Shown: piece by piece, positions 46,445-58,394 of the stretch | How positions within the stretch are numbered: position 1 is the first letter of the stretch | Layout: every line of letters begins with the position of its first letter | The notes under the pieces: model-generated | What the model was told of the DNA's origin: nothing | The model's input: only the letters and a program-made list of their open reading frames with translations | The model's database searches: none | Assembly: GCA_034440575.1 (NCBI GenBank) | Contig: JAOTOL010001559.1 | Span: forward strand, 1,216,001 to 1,280,000 | Length of the DNA: 64,000 bases | Source of the DNA: Imbricaverruca yamaguchii | Taxonomy: Eukaryota; Arthropoda; Thecostraca; Neoverrucidae | Reading direction: 5' to 3' | Position numbers and translations under genes: made by a program

Positions 46445-47624
46445 GGTGCAAGACCAGCCATTCTTGGAGACAAGAAGAGCAACGCATCTTTGCTGTGGAA
46501 CAGTTGCGTCGTCATAGAGCACAAATGTAGGAAGGAGACCAAACAAGGCAGAGAGTTGGCATGCCACGGCGAGACGCCACCGTCTCGATGCTGATTGGTT
46601 GTTTATTTGGGCTCGTGGGTGCATCAACTGCTATTGGCTATGTAGCGCAAATATCTGCTTCTTTCCGAACAATACACTTGGCGGCATGGGTCTATTTATG
46701 GAAGAGAGATATGAACTGAAATGGCTAGACTTCACTGTCACGGTACACAGCTTGTGGGTTGGCGGATAGTTGGCCAGCCGTGGTCAGACATCACTGTCTC
46801 GGTACATAGTGATCAGTCACGGTGAGACAGCACTCACTCGATGCATAGCTGTTGGATTGGCGGTGAGACGACAGTTGGAGTGGAAGACTGAGGCCGACGG
46901 GCCGGGAATGTGAGCCAGCGTACGGCGTGACGAAACGGCAGGCTATCTCTGCACCAAGTCCGCACAGGTGACACCAGTTGCATTCACATTCTGAATGCGG
47001 CGCTGTGATGCCATTGAAGGTGCCGACACAAAGATGCGGGCGGTGGAAAAACGCTGACGGCGTGCCGGCAAAAGTTTCCACATGTGGGCTCCCGGAGCTC
47101 TCTCAGTGGCAACACGCCGTCGCCATGGGCCTCACCAAACTCGCCACCTCATCTAGCCAGCGCCTCTCAGCATGGTGCAACGCAAGAAGCGCTCGATGGG
47201 ATAGAATGTAATGTGTGGTACTCAAGGAAGGTGGATTAGCTATTCCGGAGCATAGGCATGTGTCTCGCAGCAATGAGCATGAAAAGATCAATCCAATAGT
47301 GTTCCATAATCTGGAAACAAGCGAAAGCCAACTTGGGGAATGATCAAAGAGCCTCCACTAGCACAAACATGCGCGGACACCACTGCCGTAAACAATATAC
47401 CTAGAGTGATTGAAACTGATTTTTGCATCATATTTCATTGTCTACTTTTAAACCCACGAATCTACGAACGTGATGATGACCGGGGTGTTGTCAGATTTCT
47501 CCTGAATGAGGAATCGAAATGCCGAAACTGAAGCTGAGATCACCGAGAGAGCCAATATGAAGGATCACATATCCTGCTAATGGAGGATCAAATATCCTCC
47601 ATTAGCAAAAACATGCGCGGATCT
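46445..47624. other. No gene recognised
   Basis: No supported gene. A short block with CACTAGCACAAACATGCGCG near 47354 recurs as CATTAGCAAAAACATGCGCG near 47600, a local duplication of about 25 bp. Confidence 0.45.
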
Positions 47625-47984
47625 TTAGGCGTCAGACACAATGTTAATGCGGACATCGAGGGGATTTTCAGTAAAGAAAGAAAGCAGGCAGGTTCCTGAT
47701 GTCATTCAAGAACTCTCACATATGCGCCCGCGATGAGAGCGGCGGATGCTCACTAGTGTGTGCGCCAAGGATATAGTTATTCATGAAACTCTGTCTCCAC
47801 AATATATGATGCGAAATGCATTCAGTAAAGTTAGCTTGTTCAGACATCAATATCATGGCAACTTACAGTGATGTATTGCGCATATTGTTACTTTGCGCAT
47901 TACTTACTTATGCAAATATTTCTGATCTTCATACACCATAGTCGGCGAGCTGCCGGCAGTGCCCGCCGCTCACTGCCCCGCCGT

Positions 47985-48400
47985 TCATGGTATGGCGGGG
48001 CGCCGAACCGTTCCCTGAACGTCAATAGACCCAGATGCCAAAGTTACTGACATATTTTCATACTTGAAACTATAAGTAATGTGCATGGCGTAATTCCCGT
48101 CACCACTGGAGTTGAGGCTGACAGGTTTCCTCAATATTGTTAAGAACAAGAAGGATAAGAGCATTATGCTTGTTTGCAGTGAATGGAAAGAATGCACCTA
48201 CAACCGTTAAGTTATCATGCATAATTTGAACGTGTTAGACCCGATGGTACTTGTTATTGCTCAAAGCTGGAACTTTATTTATATCGTGTTGCCATTCGGC
48301 GGTCCTTCGGATCTTCTCGATAGCAACCGTCGGCACAGAACGTGCATCGAGGCATGCCGGAACCTGAATAATGCCTGAAATTTTCATGTCAAAAGGTGAA
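47985..48400 (-). pseudogene. Degenerate paralogue of an unidentified protein-coding segment, copy 1
   Basis: On the minus strand it starts DMKISGIIQVPACLDARSVP and continues TVAIEKIRRTAEWQHDINKV, aligning with the frame at 51663-52055 (TFSGIIEVLAWLDASQAPTV). The downstream part is open separately (47985-48197), with ENMSVTLASGSIDVQGTVRR. The two copies share ~50% of residues in the first block but differ by frameshifts, so I read both as decayed. The protein family is unknown to me. It could be an exon of a host gene family or part of an unrecognised mobile element. Confidence 0.45.
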
Positions 48401-48756
48401 AAATGGCAAGGTTAGATATTTATATAAGTAGTGGACTATGACATCAGAAGGCAGCTGATTTTATGTTCGTATATTTAAGACCATTGGAAATTTATTCGCT
48501 AATGTAGAACATCTGATATGCAACTTAAAAAAGTTCAGTGTGATAATTCGAGACACAAATCCCGGAATTCAGTGCAACAATTACATGGTTAGATATCATT
48601 AAAAGGAATCAGGTATGGCATCAGAAGGTAGCTGATTTTATGCCGGTTTATTTAAGACCATTGAAAACATATTCGTCAAAGTAGAACAACTGATATTCAA
48701 TTTAAAGGAATACAATGCGATAAGTTGGGACACAAATTCTTGAATTGAGTTAAACC

Positions 48757-49589
48757 TTAACCCATCCCGTCTTGCGGGGGTCTTCAACCTCCCTCCTCAG
48801 GTTTTTCGCGGATAGTGAAAGAATGGCGCGCGGCAGTGCGCCAACATTTGTCATACCTTTTCCCACATAAATTTGGCATGCTGTTTCAAAATTTTGAAGT
48901 CAGGTCATCTAGGGTCAACGAGTTATCCAAGGTGAAGTGAGGTCACATCCGAAATCGTTCAACCAGTTGTCACGCTTTAACGGATCCAGTTATTTTAATA
49001 AAACTTTCAACGTTTGCTTATCCTTAGGATGCAACAAAGCGTAGGAGAGGGATTTTTCATTTTTTTCCGTTTTAACTTCTTATTAATTTTGCATATTTGA
49101 ATCTTAGAGTTCAAATCGAAGATTATGGCTAAAGTAAGCATTTGTATTGGAGCAAATTGACGTTTCATGGCCTGCTGTACCAATTAGAAAAGGATAATTA
49201 AAGAAAACTTGAAAACTCAAAAAGTTGAATTTAAAAAAATTGCATTTTTATTTCTGGGGGCCAACGAAAAATGTATGGCCCTGGTCGATTTCGCTGTCCT
49301 TTTCTGATTCCCAATTTCTTTTTCTTCAAACATCCCCAAAATAAACTCCCCAGAGCCAAAAGCATAATGTAAGTCGTGAAAAGTCGTGAAAATCTAGCCC
49401 CCCTAGTGACGTCACTTCTCGGAGCAGTTGTTTTGGGGTGTGGATCCGGACCTTACTCGTTGAGCGCTTTTCGATGACACCTCTTTCGTTTTCGTGCGAC
49501 ACTTAGCTTGGATTTTAGAGGGAGGTCACTATCCGCCCCCACCCCGAGACGGGGTATGAGAACCTGACCGGAGAGACGGCGCGGGTTAA
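48757..49589 (+). mobile_element. Family T2 element, copy c (complete)
   Basis: TTAA at 48757-48760 is followed by CCCATCCCGTC. The right end GGCGCGGG is followed by TTAA at 49586-49589. It is 833 bp long. The paralogous unit at 52291-52310 lacks the element and has a single TTCA at that point, so the duplicated TTAA is a genuine target-site duplication. No transposase is encoded. Confidence 0.92.
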
Positions 49590-49741
49590 TGGAAGTTATT
49601 CAAAATGACATACAAGTGTAACGCGTTCAATACTCGTTTTGTTAAAACATTGTAAATTGTGAGCACATTTCACAGACGCGTGAATGCGGTTGAAGCGTTT
49701 CTATTACAAGATGTTGAGTGGCCAATTGCTCCCATTTCACA

Positions 49742-51087
49742 TTAACGCGCGCCCCGGAGGACCTCTGAAAATTGCGTGCACTGGAGGGGGCGAATTCCGC
49801 CCCCTAAGATCTCGGTTCCTACTGAGACTAGAGCAACGAAATTCGTAGGGTGGATGGACACGATAGTAAACTCTGTTATGTGCAAATTTCATGACCTTAG
49901 GTCGATATCTTGAAGGTCAAAAGAGGTCAAAATAACAAAAATTGTTAGGTTTTGCGTGGCTTGGCTTGTCATTGTTATGGATCGCTGTGATTGTGTTTAA
50001 ATGCTCCAAAATTAGCATTAATGATGTTTTGGACATTTCTAATGATGCAATACCGATGCCAGGTCCGCCATTTGGCCTCAGGTCACCTATCTAGGAGCAC
50101 TTCATTAGATCATTACCTGCTCCAGATACCGGAACCGGGCTGCCCACCCGACTGCTCCGTTGGGCGGCTCAGCACAATCGGCTTCGCAAAGAAAGGAGTG
50201 AAATACATGAATAAAGTATGGAAATGTTTAGGCACTCAATGGTAAACAGTAGATTTCGTGATGTATGGGGAGTAACATTCAAAGTGACATCAATCGGATG
50301 ACGGTCATTTGCATTTATGAGAACATTCCAATTGACCAAGTTTGGTTTCATTAGCCTGTCATGAACTTCACCTGACTTGACCTCCGGGACCTAACATGAC
50401 TTTTAAATTACATAGCATAACAATATGCATCAAACAAGTCGCTGGTGTTGCCATGAACACTTACCTCTTGCGAACATACGGGAAGTGCATCAGCGCCGAT
50501 TTTTGTAGTCTGAAGCTGCGAATCGATTTTGCCTTAACGGCCCCTAACTTGAAAACGTGTCGGCCGATTTTCATTTTTCTTACTTCCAACAATGCGCCGG
50601 TCATTTCTAAGAAGGTACGTAAAACATGGCGTATATTGACTGATACAATGTGGAGTTATGTTCGAAAAATTGGAGGAGTGAACTGATTTCGCCATCCCCC
50701 CTCCAGGGCGTGTGCTAACCTGTCATGAACTTGACCTGACTTGACCTCGGTGACCTGACATGACTTTGAAACAACATAGCATAACAATACACATAAAAAA
50801 GTCGCAAGTTTTGCCAAGAACACTTTATTTTTGCTAATATACGGGAAGCGCTTCAGCGCCGATATTTGCGGTCTGGCGCTGATACACATTTTGGACTTTA
50901 GCGATCCCTAACTCGACAAATTTACGGTCGACATTCATTTGTCTTCCTTTAACAATGCGGCGGTCATTTATAAGCAAGCACACAAACAATGGCGTATATC
51001 GGCCGGTAAAATCTGGAGTTATCTACGAAAAACCGGAGGCTTGGGCGGAATTCGCCCCCCCCCCCCAACCTCCAGGGCGCGTTTTAA
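49742..51087 (+). mobile_element. Family T1 element, copy D, with tandemly duplicated right third
   Basis: TTAA at 49742-49745 is followed by CGCGCGCCCC. After ~975 bp a first right end (CTCCAGGGCGTGTGCTAA, 50701-50718) appears. A second version of the right ~370 bp follows (50718-51087), ending GGGCGCGTT then TTAA at 51084-51087. Both versions begin at CCTGTCATGAACTT and contain the TTGACCTCGG half-site block. In T1 copies this block starts at an internal TTAA. TGACCTTAGGTCG lies at 49892-49904. Confidence 0.88.
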
Positions 51088-51344
51088 GACACGATTTGGT
51101 ACGGCATTAGTCTGGTTTGATCGCTGTTCGAAGCCTGGAGATGCGAACCTAATTCCTGCGTCTGCTTGGAATTGTCTTGTGTAACCTGTATAATCATGTT
51201 TTTTTGTGTAATCAGTATATGTCAGGTTCACATGTACCAATTAACATTGAGAAATAATCTTGGCAGACGTGAATCTTTGCCAAGATATATAATGGGGTGC
51301 AAGGAGTTTATGTGCCGTTCTCTGCACCAAATTTGTGAAAGTTA

Positions 51345-52440
51345 GGCTTGAGACGCAATGTTAATGCGGACATTGGGGATCTCCAGTAAAGAACTACGAA
51401 ATATGTGCCCGCTACAAGTGCGCCTGGATGCTGACTAGTGTGTGCGTGAAGACCATAGTTACATTTTATGAGACTCAGTCTCCATAAAATATTATGCGAG
51501 GTGCATCTATGAAAGTTAGCTTGGCTTCTGACATCAATTTAATTTCAATTGACGGTGATGTATTGAGCATATTACTACTTTGCGTATTAACTTCTGGAAC
51601 TATTTTCCACCACAGACGGCGGGCCGCCGGAGGCCACGCCACCGGCCCACCCTGACAGCCCGCTACTCATAATATGGTGGTGCGCGGAACCATACCCTGA
51701 ATGTTGATGAGCCCCAACGCCAAAGTTTCAGGCAGATTTTCACATTTGAAATGAAAGGCGACGTGGCTGACATGAGTTCAGCCATCATTGGTGTTGAGGC
51801 CCGACAGGTTTTCTCAATATTGTTTAAGAACATTACGCTTTGGCCGTTGAATTGAAATAATGAATCAACGACCGTTGATTTCTCGTACACCATTTTGGCA
51901 TAGTAAAGACGATATTGCTTAGTGTTGTTGAAGGGTAGTGCTATATTTTTATTGTTCCACCGCTCGGTGGCTATACGGATCCTCTGGTCAGCAACCGTCG
52001 GCGCTTGACTTGCATCGAGCCATGCCAGAACCTCAATAATGCCGGAAAATGTCATGTCAACAGGGGAAAAAAATGACAGGGTTCGTATTATAAAATTATA
52101 GATATTATATTTGATTTTATAGATAGTAGAGAAGTAGACGAGTAGGGCATCACAAGGCAGCTGATTTTATGCCGGTTTATTTGAGATAATTGAAAATAAA
52201 TTCCCTAATGTAGACATCTGGCATGCAATTTATAGGAATACAAGGTGATACTTCGGAACACAAATTGTGGAATTGGGTGCAAAAGTAACAGGATTAAACC
52301 TTCATGGAAGTTATTCGAGATGATATACATATATAACATGATTGATTTTCGTTTACTTAAGAACGTTGCAAATTGTAAGCACATCACACAAAATATTTAT
52401 GAAGCGCTTTTATTACAAGATGTTTAGTGACCAATTGCCC
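51345..52440. repeat. Duplicated unit, copy 2 (without the T2 insertion)
   Basis: This is the counterpart of 47625-49741, diverged by many substitutions and indels. Near its right end it holds the near-empty target site ATTAAACCTTCATGGAAG (52293-52310). The ACTAGTGTGTGCG and GTTAGCTTG blocks are conserved between copies. Confidence 0.8.
51663..52055 (-). pseudogene. Degenerate paralogue of an unidentified protein-coding segment, copy 2
   Basis: A 130-codon frame opens MTFSGIIEVLAWLDASQAPT and continues RIRIATERWNNKNIALPFNN. The last ~50 codons appear frame-shifted relative to copy 1: the neighbouring frame gives CENLPETLALGLINIQGMVP, which aligns with YENMSVTLASGSIDVQGTVR of copy 1. I do not recognise the family. 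Conservation at the protein level in two diverged copies suggests it once coded for protein. Confidence 0.45.
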
Positions 52441-53046
52441 CAGTTTCATTTTCAGGCCAAAGCGACAGAGTGAAATAATTTGATAATAAAAGGAACTACA
52501 CATCATAAGAGAGCATGCTTCAATGCTCTTCAAATTTGACCATTGTAAACTACTTGCACTTTCTCTAGAAACTAGAATATAGCATTGATCATAGTAAGCC
52601 CACTCTGGGGTGTTCCTTCATAAACCCACCACCAGACATGCGCCACCAGTATTTTGTCCGCTCATGACGCTTACTGATTTGTCTACGTGAAAATCCACTG
52701 TTGTTTCTTCCCTTGTCTTTGGGAAAACTTGTCGCCTACTAGTTTGAAAAATGGAGTTACATGTACACATACACCTATTTGATATTATCATATTTTGATG
52801 CCCAGAAGTCCTTTTGATAATATAAGGTTTTTAGCACTAAAAATAATTATCCTTTCTCTCTTCAATATAACCAGAACTATTCTAAGATGAACAATGAGCG
52901 AAAGAAATAGATTCCAATAAACGTGTAGAATTTCTTACGATGAAGTTAGGGTTGTTCCTGGAGAAGCATGCCATATAGAATACTGCCTTGAAACCCTCGC
53001 CCATGCAGGGATGAGGTGGATGGTGTAGATGGGTGTGTATTGCTTG

Positions 53047-53048
<2 letters not shown>
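52441..53048. other. No gene recognised
   Basis: AT-rich spacer without supported features. Confidence 0.5.
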
Positions 53049-53142
<94 letters not shown>

Positions 53143-53188
53143 GCACATACACACGTCATATATATACGGATATATGATATATATACGG

Positions 53189-53271
<83 letters not shown>
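53049..53271. repeat. (AC)n and (TA)n microsatellites
   Basis: An AC run covers ~53049-53139. After ATACGGATATATGATATATATACGGATA-type sequence (two ATACGGATAT copies) a pure TA run covers ~53193-53271. Confidence 0.96.
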
Positions 53272-53279
<8 letters not shown>

Positions 53280-53574
53280 TCATACCTTTGTGTATGCTCA
53301 ATTTCGTTTATACCGTATCTGTCCTTTCTCTATCTTTTTTCAATCTGTTAAGTTTCAGCTTTATGTCACTGCACTTTCATACCGTCTCTTTATACCTGGG
53401 AATGTGTTGGCGAAAGAAGCGTTTATGAGTGATCACACAATGTTCACTTGAGGAGCGAATAAACTGGAGGACAGTCATGTTCGTGCCTTGTGTAAAACAG
53501 CGACGCTGATCTACAGAACATCCAAATACGATTGTAACTGCGAGGTTCCCGCCTTGTGGTGGACTGCAGCTACC

Positions 53575-54195
53575 CGTTGGCGAACTGTAGTTACTGTGTG
53601 GTGGACTGTCGTTACCGTGTGGTGGACTGTCGTTACTGTGTGGTGGACTGTCGTTACTGTGTGGTGGACTGTCGTTACTGTGTGGTGGACTGTCGTTACT
53701 GTGTGGTGGACTGTAGTTACTGTGTGGTGGACTGTCGTTACTGTGTGGTGGACTGTCGTTACTGTGTGGTGGACTGTCGTTACTGTGTGGTGGACTGTCG
53801 TTACTGTGTGGCGAACTGTAGTTACTGTGTGGTGGACTGTCGTTACTGTGTGGTGGACTGTCGTTACTGTGGGTGAACTGTCGTTACTGTGTGGTGGACT
53901 GTCGTTACTGTGTGGCGAACTGTAGTTACTGTGTGGTGGACTGTCGTTACTGTGTGGTGGACTGTCGTTACTGTGTGGTGGACTGTCGTTACTGTGTGGT
54001 GGACTGTCGTTACTGTGTGGTGGACTGTCGTTACTGTGTGGTGGACTGTCGTTACTGTGTGGTGGACTGTCGTTACTGTGTGGTGGACTGTCGTTACTGT
54101 GTGGTGGACTGTCGTTACTGTGTGGCGAACTGTAGTTACTGTGTGGTGGACTGTCGTTACTGTGTGGTGGACTGTCGTTACTGTGTGGCTGAATG
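53575..54195. repeat. Minisatellite, 21-bp unit, ~29 copies
   Basis: The unit is TTACTGTGTGGTGGACTGTC plus G, with a variant ending GGCGAACTGTAG recurring at intervals of 4-12 units. One copy at 53868-53880 lost bases (GTGGGTGAACTG), shifting the frame. Seven-residue peptide repeats in several frames are artefacts. Confidence 0.97.
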
Positions 54196-55924
54196 TCGTT
54201 ATACTGTAATTTGCTGAAGTTATGCTCAGTGGCGAGTGCCCTGACACTGGTTTGGCGCCACCAGCCTGTGGTGGTGCAGCTATCTCTTCTCCCAAAGTGC
54301 TTCGTTGACACCTGCTGCAAAGTTCTGGTGAAGCGCCGGTCTGTGAAAGTGTTGTCACGTTTTCCAAATGCGAAGCAGTAGCTCCGTGATTTATGCTACG
54401 CAAATTTACCACCCTTCTTGCTGTGCAGAGGGCAAATCGCATTTGGAATTCCCGACATCCTGGCTGGCGTTGGCAGGCGTTCCGGCCAGGATAGCGTGGG
54501 CGTGGAATTGCGGTTTTTAAACAGGACGAGTTTCCTGTTTGAAAGTTTCGTCGGAAAAGAGTGCGGTCTTGTGGTCTGGTATACGCGAAGGTAACCTTGT
54601 GTCCTTATTGTCACCTCTAACCACAATGCTGCGCAAAGGAGTGCCATCCAGTCAGCCACCACCGCACCACAGCTGATAAGCTTCTCCCACAGCAGTGGTT
54701 CGCTGCTCAGCCTAGAGTCCTAGGAAGCTAAAGATGAGTTACTGTTGGAATCTCAAAACTCGTACCCGCACCTCTTCATAAGCCGAGAAACCGCACGCAA
54801 CCCGCATTTAAATGCTACAGGAAATTGTTGACACTGACCTGGGAGCTGACATGGAATTAGACGAACTTGACCGGGAGAAGGCAACCAGCGACCAATGTAC
54901 ACAAATAAGGTGTCAATTGCGAAATATTTTCACGTTGAATGCGCTGGATTTTGTTTCATGTAACTAACGCTCTCTGTCTGGAAACGTAGAGGAGGGGTGC
55001 GAGTCTTTGGAACAACATTGTGCATTGCCAATCTGTATTCCCACACTTTCGGAAATACTCGGTGTTATAGACATCAAGATAGTCTACAACTCCTGTAATG
55101 CAATCAATACTTTTTGGTGTAGAGCCTGGCGGACGATCAGCTGACATAGCTGGGGATGAGCTATGCTACATCTCACAGCGAGTAGTCTCGGCAGGACTAG
55201 TCTCGTGAGTTGCATCAGCTGCATATTTAGTGTTCCCGCAGGGCTCAGCTATTGTTTGGACACCAACGGGTTACGTTGGTTTATCGAACCCCTATAAATA
55301 TAGTAGAAATATTGACTAAGATGTTCGAACTAGGTTCGACTATCTATTTGATGTCAATGACACAATCGATCGCAAGGCTTTTTTGGTACATTGCGAATGC
55401 GTGATGATCATTTGGAAACAGCAATACCGCTGTAGTTATAATAAAAGTGAAATATTCATCCAGTAGGAGCGAGGAACATGTTCCAGACTGCCGATCGAGA
55501 TGGCGCAATTATGATTTATGACATATGAAAGTGGAGAGTTGATGCATTGATGTGCCCTTCATTATATTATGTGCAGAAAGCTTTGGAAGGAAACAAGTAT
55601 GAAGCAGGTCAAGGCATAGCACAGATATTCTTATTTACTCAACATCCCTAGCAGAGTTAACGGAACATGGAGTTATATGTTAAATACGACTGATAGCATT
55701 AGCATAACAGCCAGCATCAACATCAACTTGCCTCACCTGCCAGTTGATGTCAGGTGATGCAAGTGTGGTGCCTTTGTGCGCATCAGTTGGATGTGACCAA
55801 GCCCGGCCAAGCCCGGCCAAGCCCGGCGCCGTGTCGCCTGCCGGGCAGACCAGTGACGTCTCCTTTACCATCCACCTTCTCTGATAACTCCTACTCCTTG
55901 AGGAATGTATACCATCAAAGACTG
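54196..55924. other. No gene recognised
   Basis: Mostly unique sequence. A short tandem CCAAGCCCGG (three copies) lies at 55798-55827. The ~88-codon frame at 54396-54662 (minus) has no known domain. Confidence 0.45.
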
Positions 55925-56926
55925 CTGCTTTTCGAGTCACCACTGGAATCTTCTGTACACCAAGAAACTTTGCAGTTCCTCGTGTGTGCGTGATAAGGAG
56001 AGTAACAGTAACTTTTTAATTTCGGCATCTGGAGGGAGATGCCCATCCCAGTGAACGACCAGGCTCCTGTTGCTATCGTAGGATTCCAGGAGCTCTTCCA
56101 CAATTGCCCGCCTTTCGGTTCGTCTGTATCTCTTAATCGACGGCCGGTTGATATCGAACTTTGAATGGTAGGGATCCATAGCAGAAGCAGTGTACGAATT
56201 GTCACCCGATCCGTGAGTTTCTTGCGGTCCAGTGCTGCAGCCAGGTCCGGTATAACAATGGTCCATGCACGGCACAACCTGTTTGTATCGGACGGAGTGG
56301 CACCTCTCTGAGACCACCGCTAAACACTTGCTTCAGCACCGCTGCCTGATGAGGACGTCTATTCAGTGGTCTCCTCTCGTGCTACTTGCCCCTCATTGTC
56401 CATCCGCACCATTTCGGTGACCGACTGATGGCGTCAAAGAACCCGCTCCTCCTTTTCTGTTCGCACTTTGTCAACGCAAACTATGAATCCCTGCCTTCCG
56501 TCCTCATCCCCCACCCCCTGGGCCTTGAAGAATTCGCGGTCCGCTGTAATCTACTTCAACTGAAGTGCCCCCAAATGGGCAATATCAAAAAAGTTACTGA
56601 AGCTTTCTTGAAGCTCTTCTTTCCCTTTATATGAGGTGCAAATCGTCGAGTCTTCTCTTTCAGCATTGGCTGGTACTCCTCCACCTTACTTACCAACTTC
56701 GCGATGGCATTTCGGTCCCCTGCTGTTAGAATTCACGCCTTCCCCGAGATGTCCATTTCCTCACCAGCAACTTAAGTGCACTCCTTACATTCAGCTTCTC
56801 ATATTGGTCCAGCTTGCAGTACTGCTGGAGAATCTCTGTCCAATCTTGGAGGAACTTTCTACTTAGCTCATCAGATGGAAAGTCAATCGACCACAGATGC
56901 TGTTTTCGGGTCACATACTCCATCAT
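55925..56926 (-). pseudogene. Third transposase remnant, related to the 34.7-kb element
   Basis: Minus-strand pieces follow the order of the FDTTxxNTG family. The N-terminal piece (56726-56926) includes LQDWTEILQQYCKL and ALKLLVRKW. Near 56560-56640 comes EELQESFSNFFDIAHLGALQ, then a stop and ITADREFFKAQ. LAAALDRKKLTDR lies near 56210-56250. After a frameshift, NRPSIKRYRRTERRAIVEEL and LVVHWDGHLPPD follow (55985-56150). The frame then loses similarity, so the second catalytic block and the C-terminus are missing. No terminal inverted repeats were found. HWDG here corresponds to the stop-DG site in the 34.7-kb element. Confidence 0.7.
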
Positions 56927-56984
56927 ATTTGAAATGGCATGAGTGGACGATTAGTTGCGAAGTATAAACCATGTACAATATACT

Positions 56985-57160
<176 letters not shown>

Positions 57161-58394
57161 ATATCCATAGATGAATAGTTGGTTCATTTTATAGTACCTG
57201 TGGGATTGAGTTTCCCGTGGGTATTATCTATGAACGGGTTCATTTATTCGGTGTATGTTGGATTAAGATTAAATTCAACTTGGCGCAGCGCATTAGGATA
57301 GCATAATGTGTAATCAATGGCTGCCACTGACTCGTGAAGCCCGTGGTTTCCCGAGTCAGTGCTAACCATCCTTGAGCCAGTGGTAGCAGCTCATCCTTCG
57401 ATCCCCAAAATCCTGAGGACGACCCTGAATCGCTCTTATTCCATTCCCGCATGACATGGGCGTAAGAGCTGCTAAATATTTTGTGGAGAAGCCAACTTTT
57501 AGACCAATTATTTCCGGCCAAATCCATATGGCTAAAATTAAAGAAAATGAGGATTTGTCTCTCCAGACTCACCTTCAGAGATTACATCCATTCTCCAAGA
57601 CTCTCGGTCATCCCCACCCGCAGTGATTACACCCATTCCTCGAGAAAGACTCACGGTGACGTTCTCTAAATCTCTCCAGCCCCACTCTCAGTCATTACAC
57701 ACATTCCTCGAAAGAAACTCCCAGTGACGTCCTCTAACTCGGCTTCGCCTATTCATCAAACAAAACCATTGAAATGCCACTGAGTTTTTTTAAAAGAATT
57801 TCTTTGGATATGACATTTCTATTCCCCCTTTCTCTGCTTCGACATACTTTTCTGATGGCACCATTGAATTAGCACCTTCACTAGCACTACAATCCCTGAT
57901 GTTCCCCTAAATCGGCGCATTCAACAGTCAAAATCCATGATGACACTTCCGAATCAGCTCATCCTTCCAGAGACAAAGTCCTGAGAACGGTCTTGGATCA
58001 ACACTTGCATCAGACTACGGAGGCAGGTTCCAAGTGATGCCGGTGAATTTGTCCTTACCTAGCATCTTGATCGGCCACCTTTCACCCCGCCGAGAGATTC
58101 CCGACGACATCGCTGAACCCGCGCCGGCACCGTATGCTCCGGTGCACACGGCTGGCGTTGGTTGCAGTCAGCTGGCTACATTGTCGTCATAGGGAAAGTT
58201 CATCAGAAAGCACCTCCCACCATCCAAGCTTCCTGCTCACCGAACGCACATAACGTCGGGCACCACAGCGAGAGTTCCCAACAGTCTGACGAAGCCTCAT
58301 TATTCTGAAGTGAATTTTACATCCTGCCTATTTCCCAACACAATCGTTTACGGAGGACGCCACACCTGTTGGAATCCCTCCGTCGCTTAACACC
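57161..58394. other. No gene recognised; degenerate ~85-bp repeat at 57585-57740
   Basis: A ~110-codon minus frame (57240-57572) is unidentified. At 57585-57740 GTGATTACACCCATTCCTCG and CATTACACACATTCCTCGAA, each followed by AAACTC and CAGTGACGT-like sequence, suggest two or three old copies of a repeat. Confidence 0.5.

Larger units (their letters stand above)
47625..49741. repeat. Duplicated unit, copy 1, interrupted by a family T2 element
   Basis: 47625-48756 and 49590-49741 together match 51345-52440. The match starts at AATGTTAATGCGGACAT and ends near GACCAATTGC. Copy 1 carries an additional internal duplication of ~150 bp at 48440-48755 (two versions of ATCAGAAGG(C/T)AGCTGATTTT). The T2 element sits between AAACC and TGGAAGTTATT. 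Confidence 0.8.

Noticed and set aside
57240..57572. 110-codon minus frame upstream of the third transposase remnant
   Set aside because: It could be the start of that gene, but a TA microsatellite separates them and no family motif is present.
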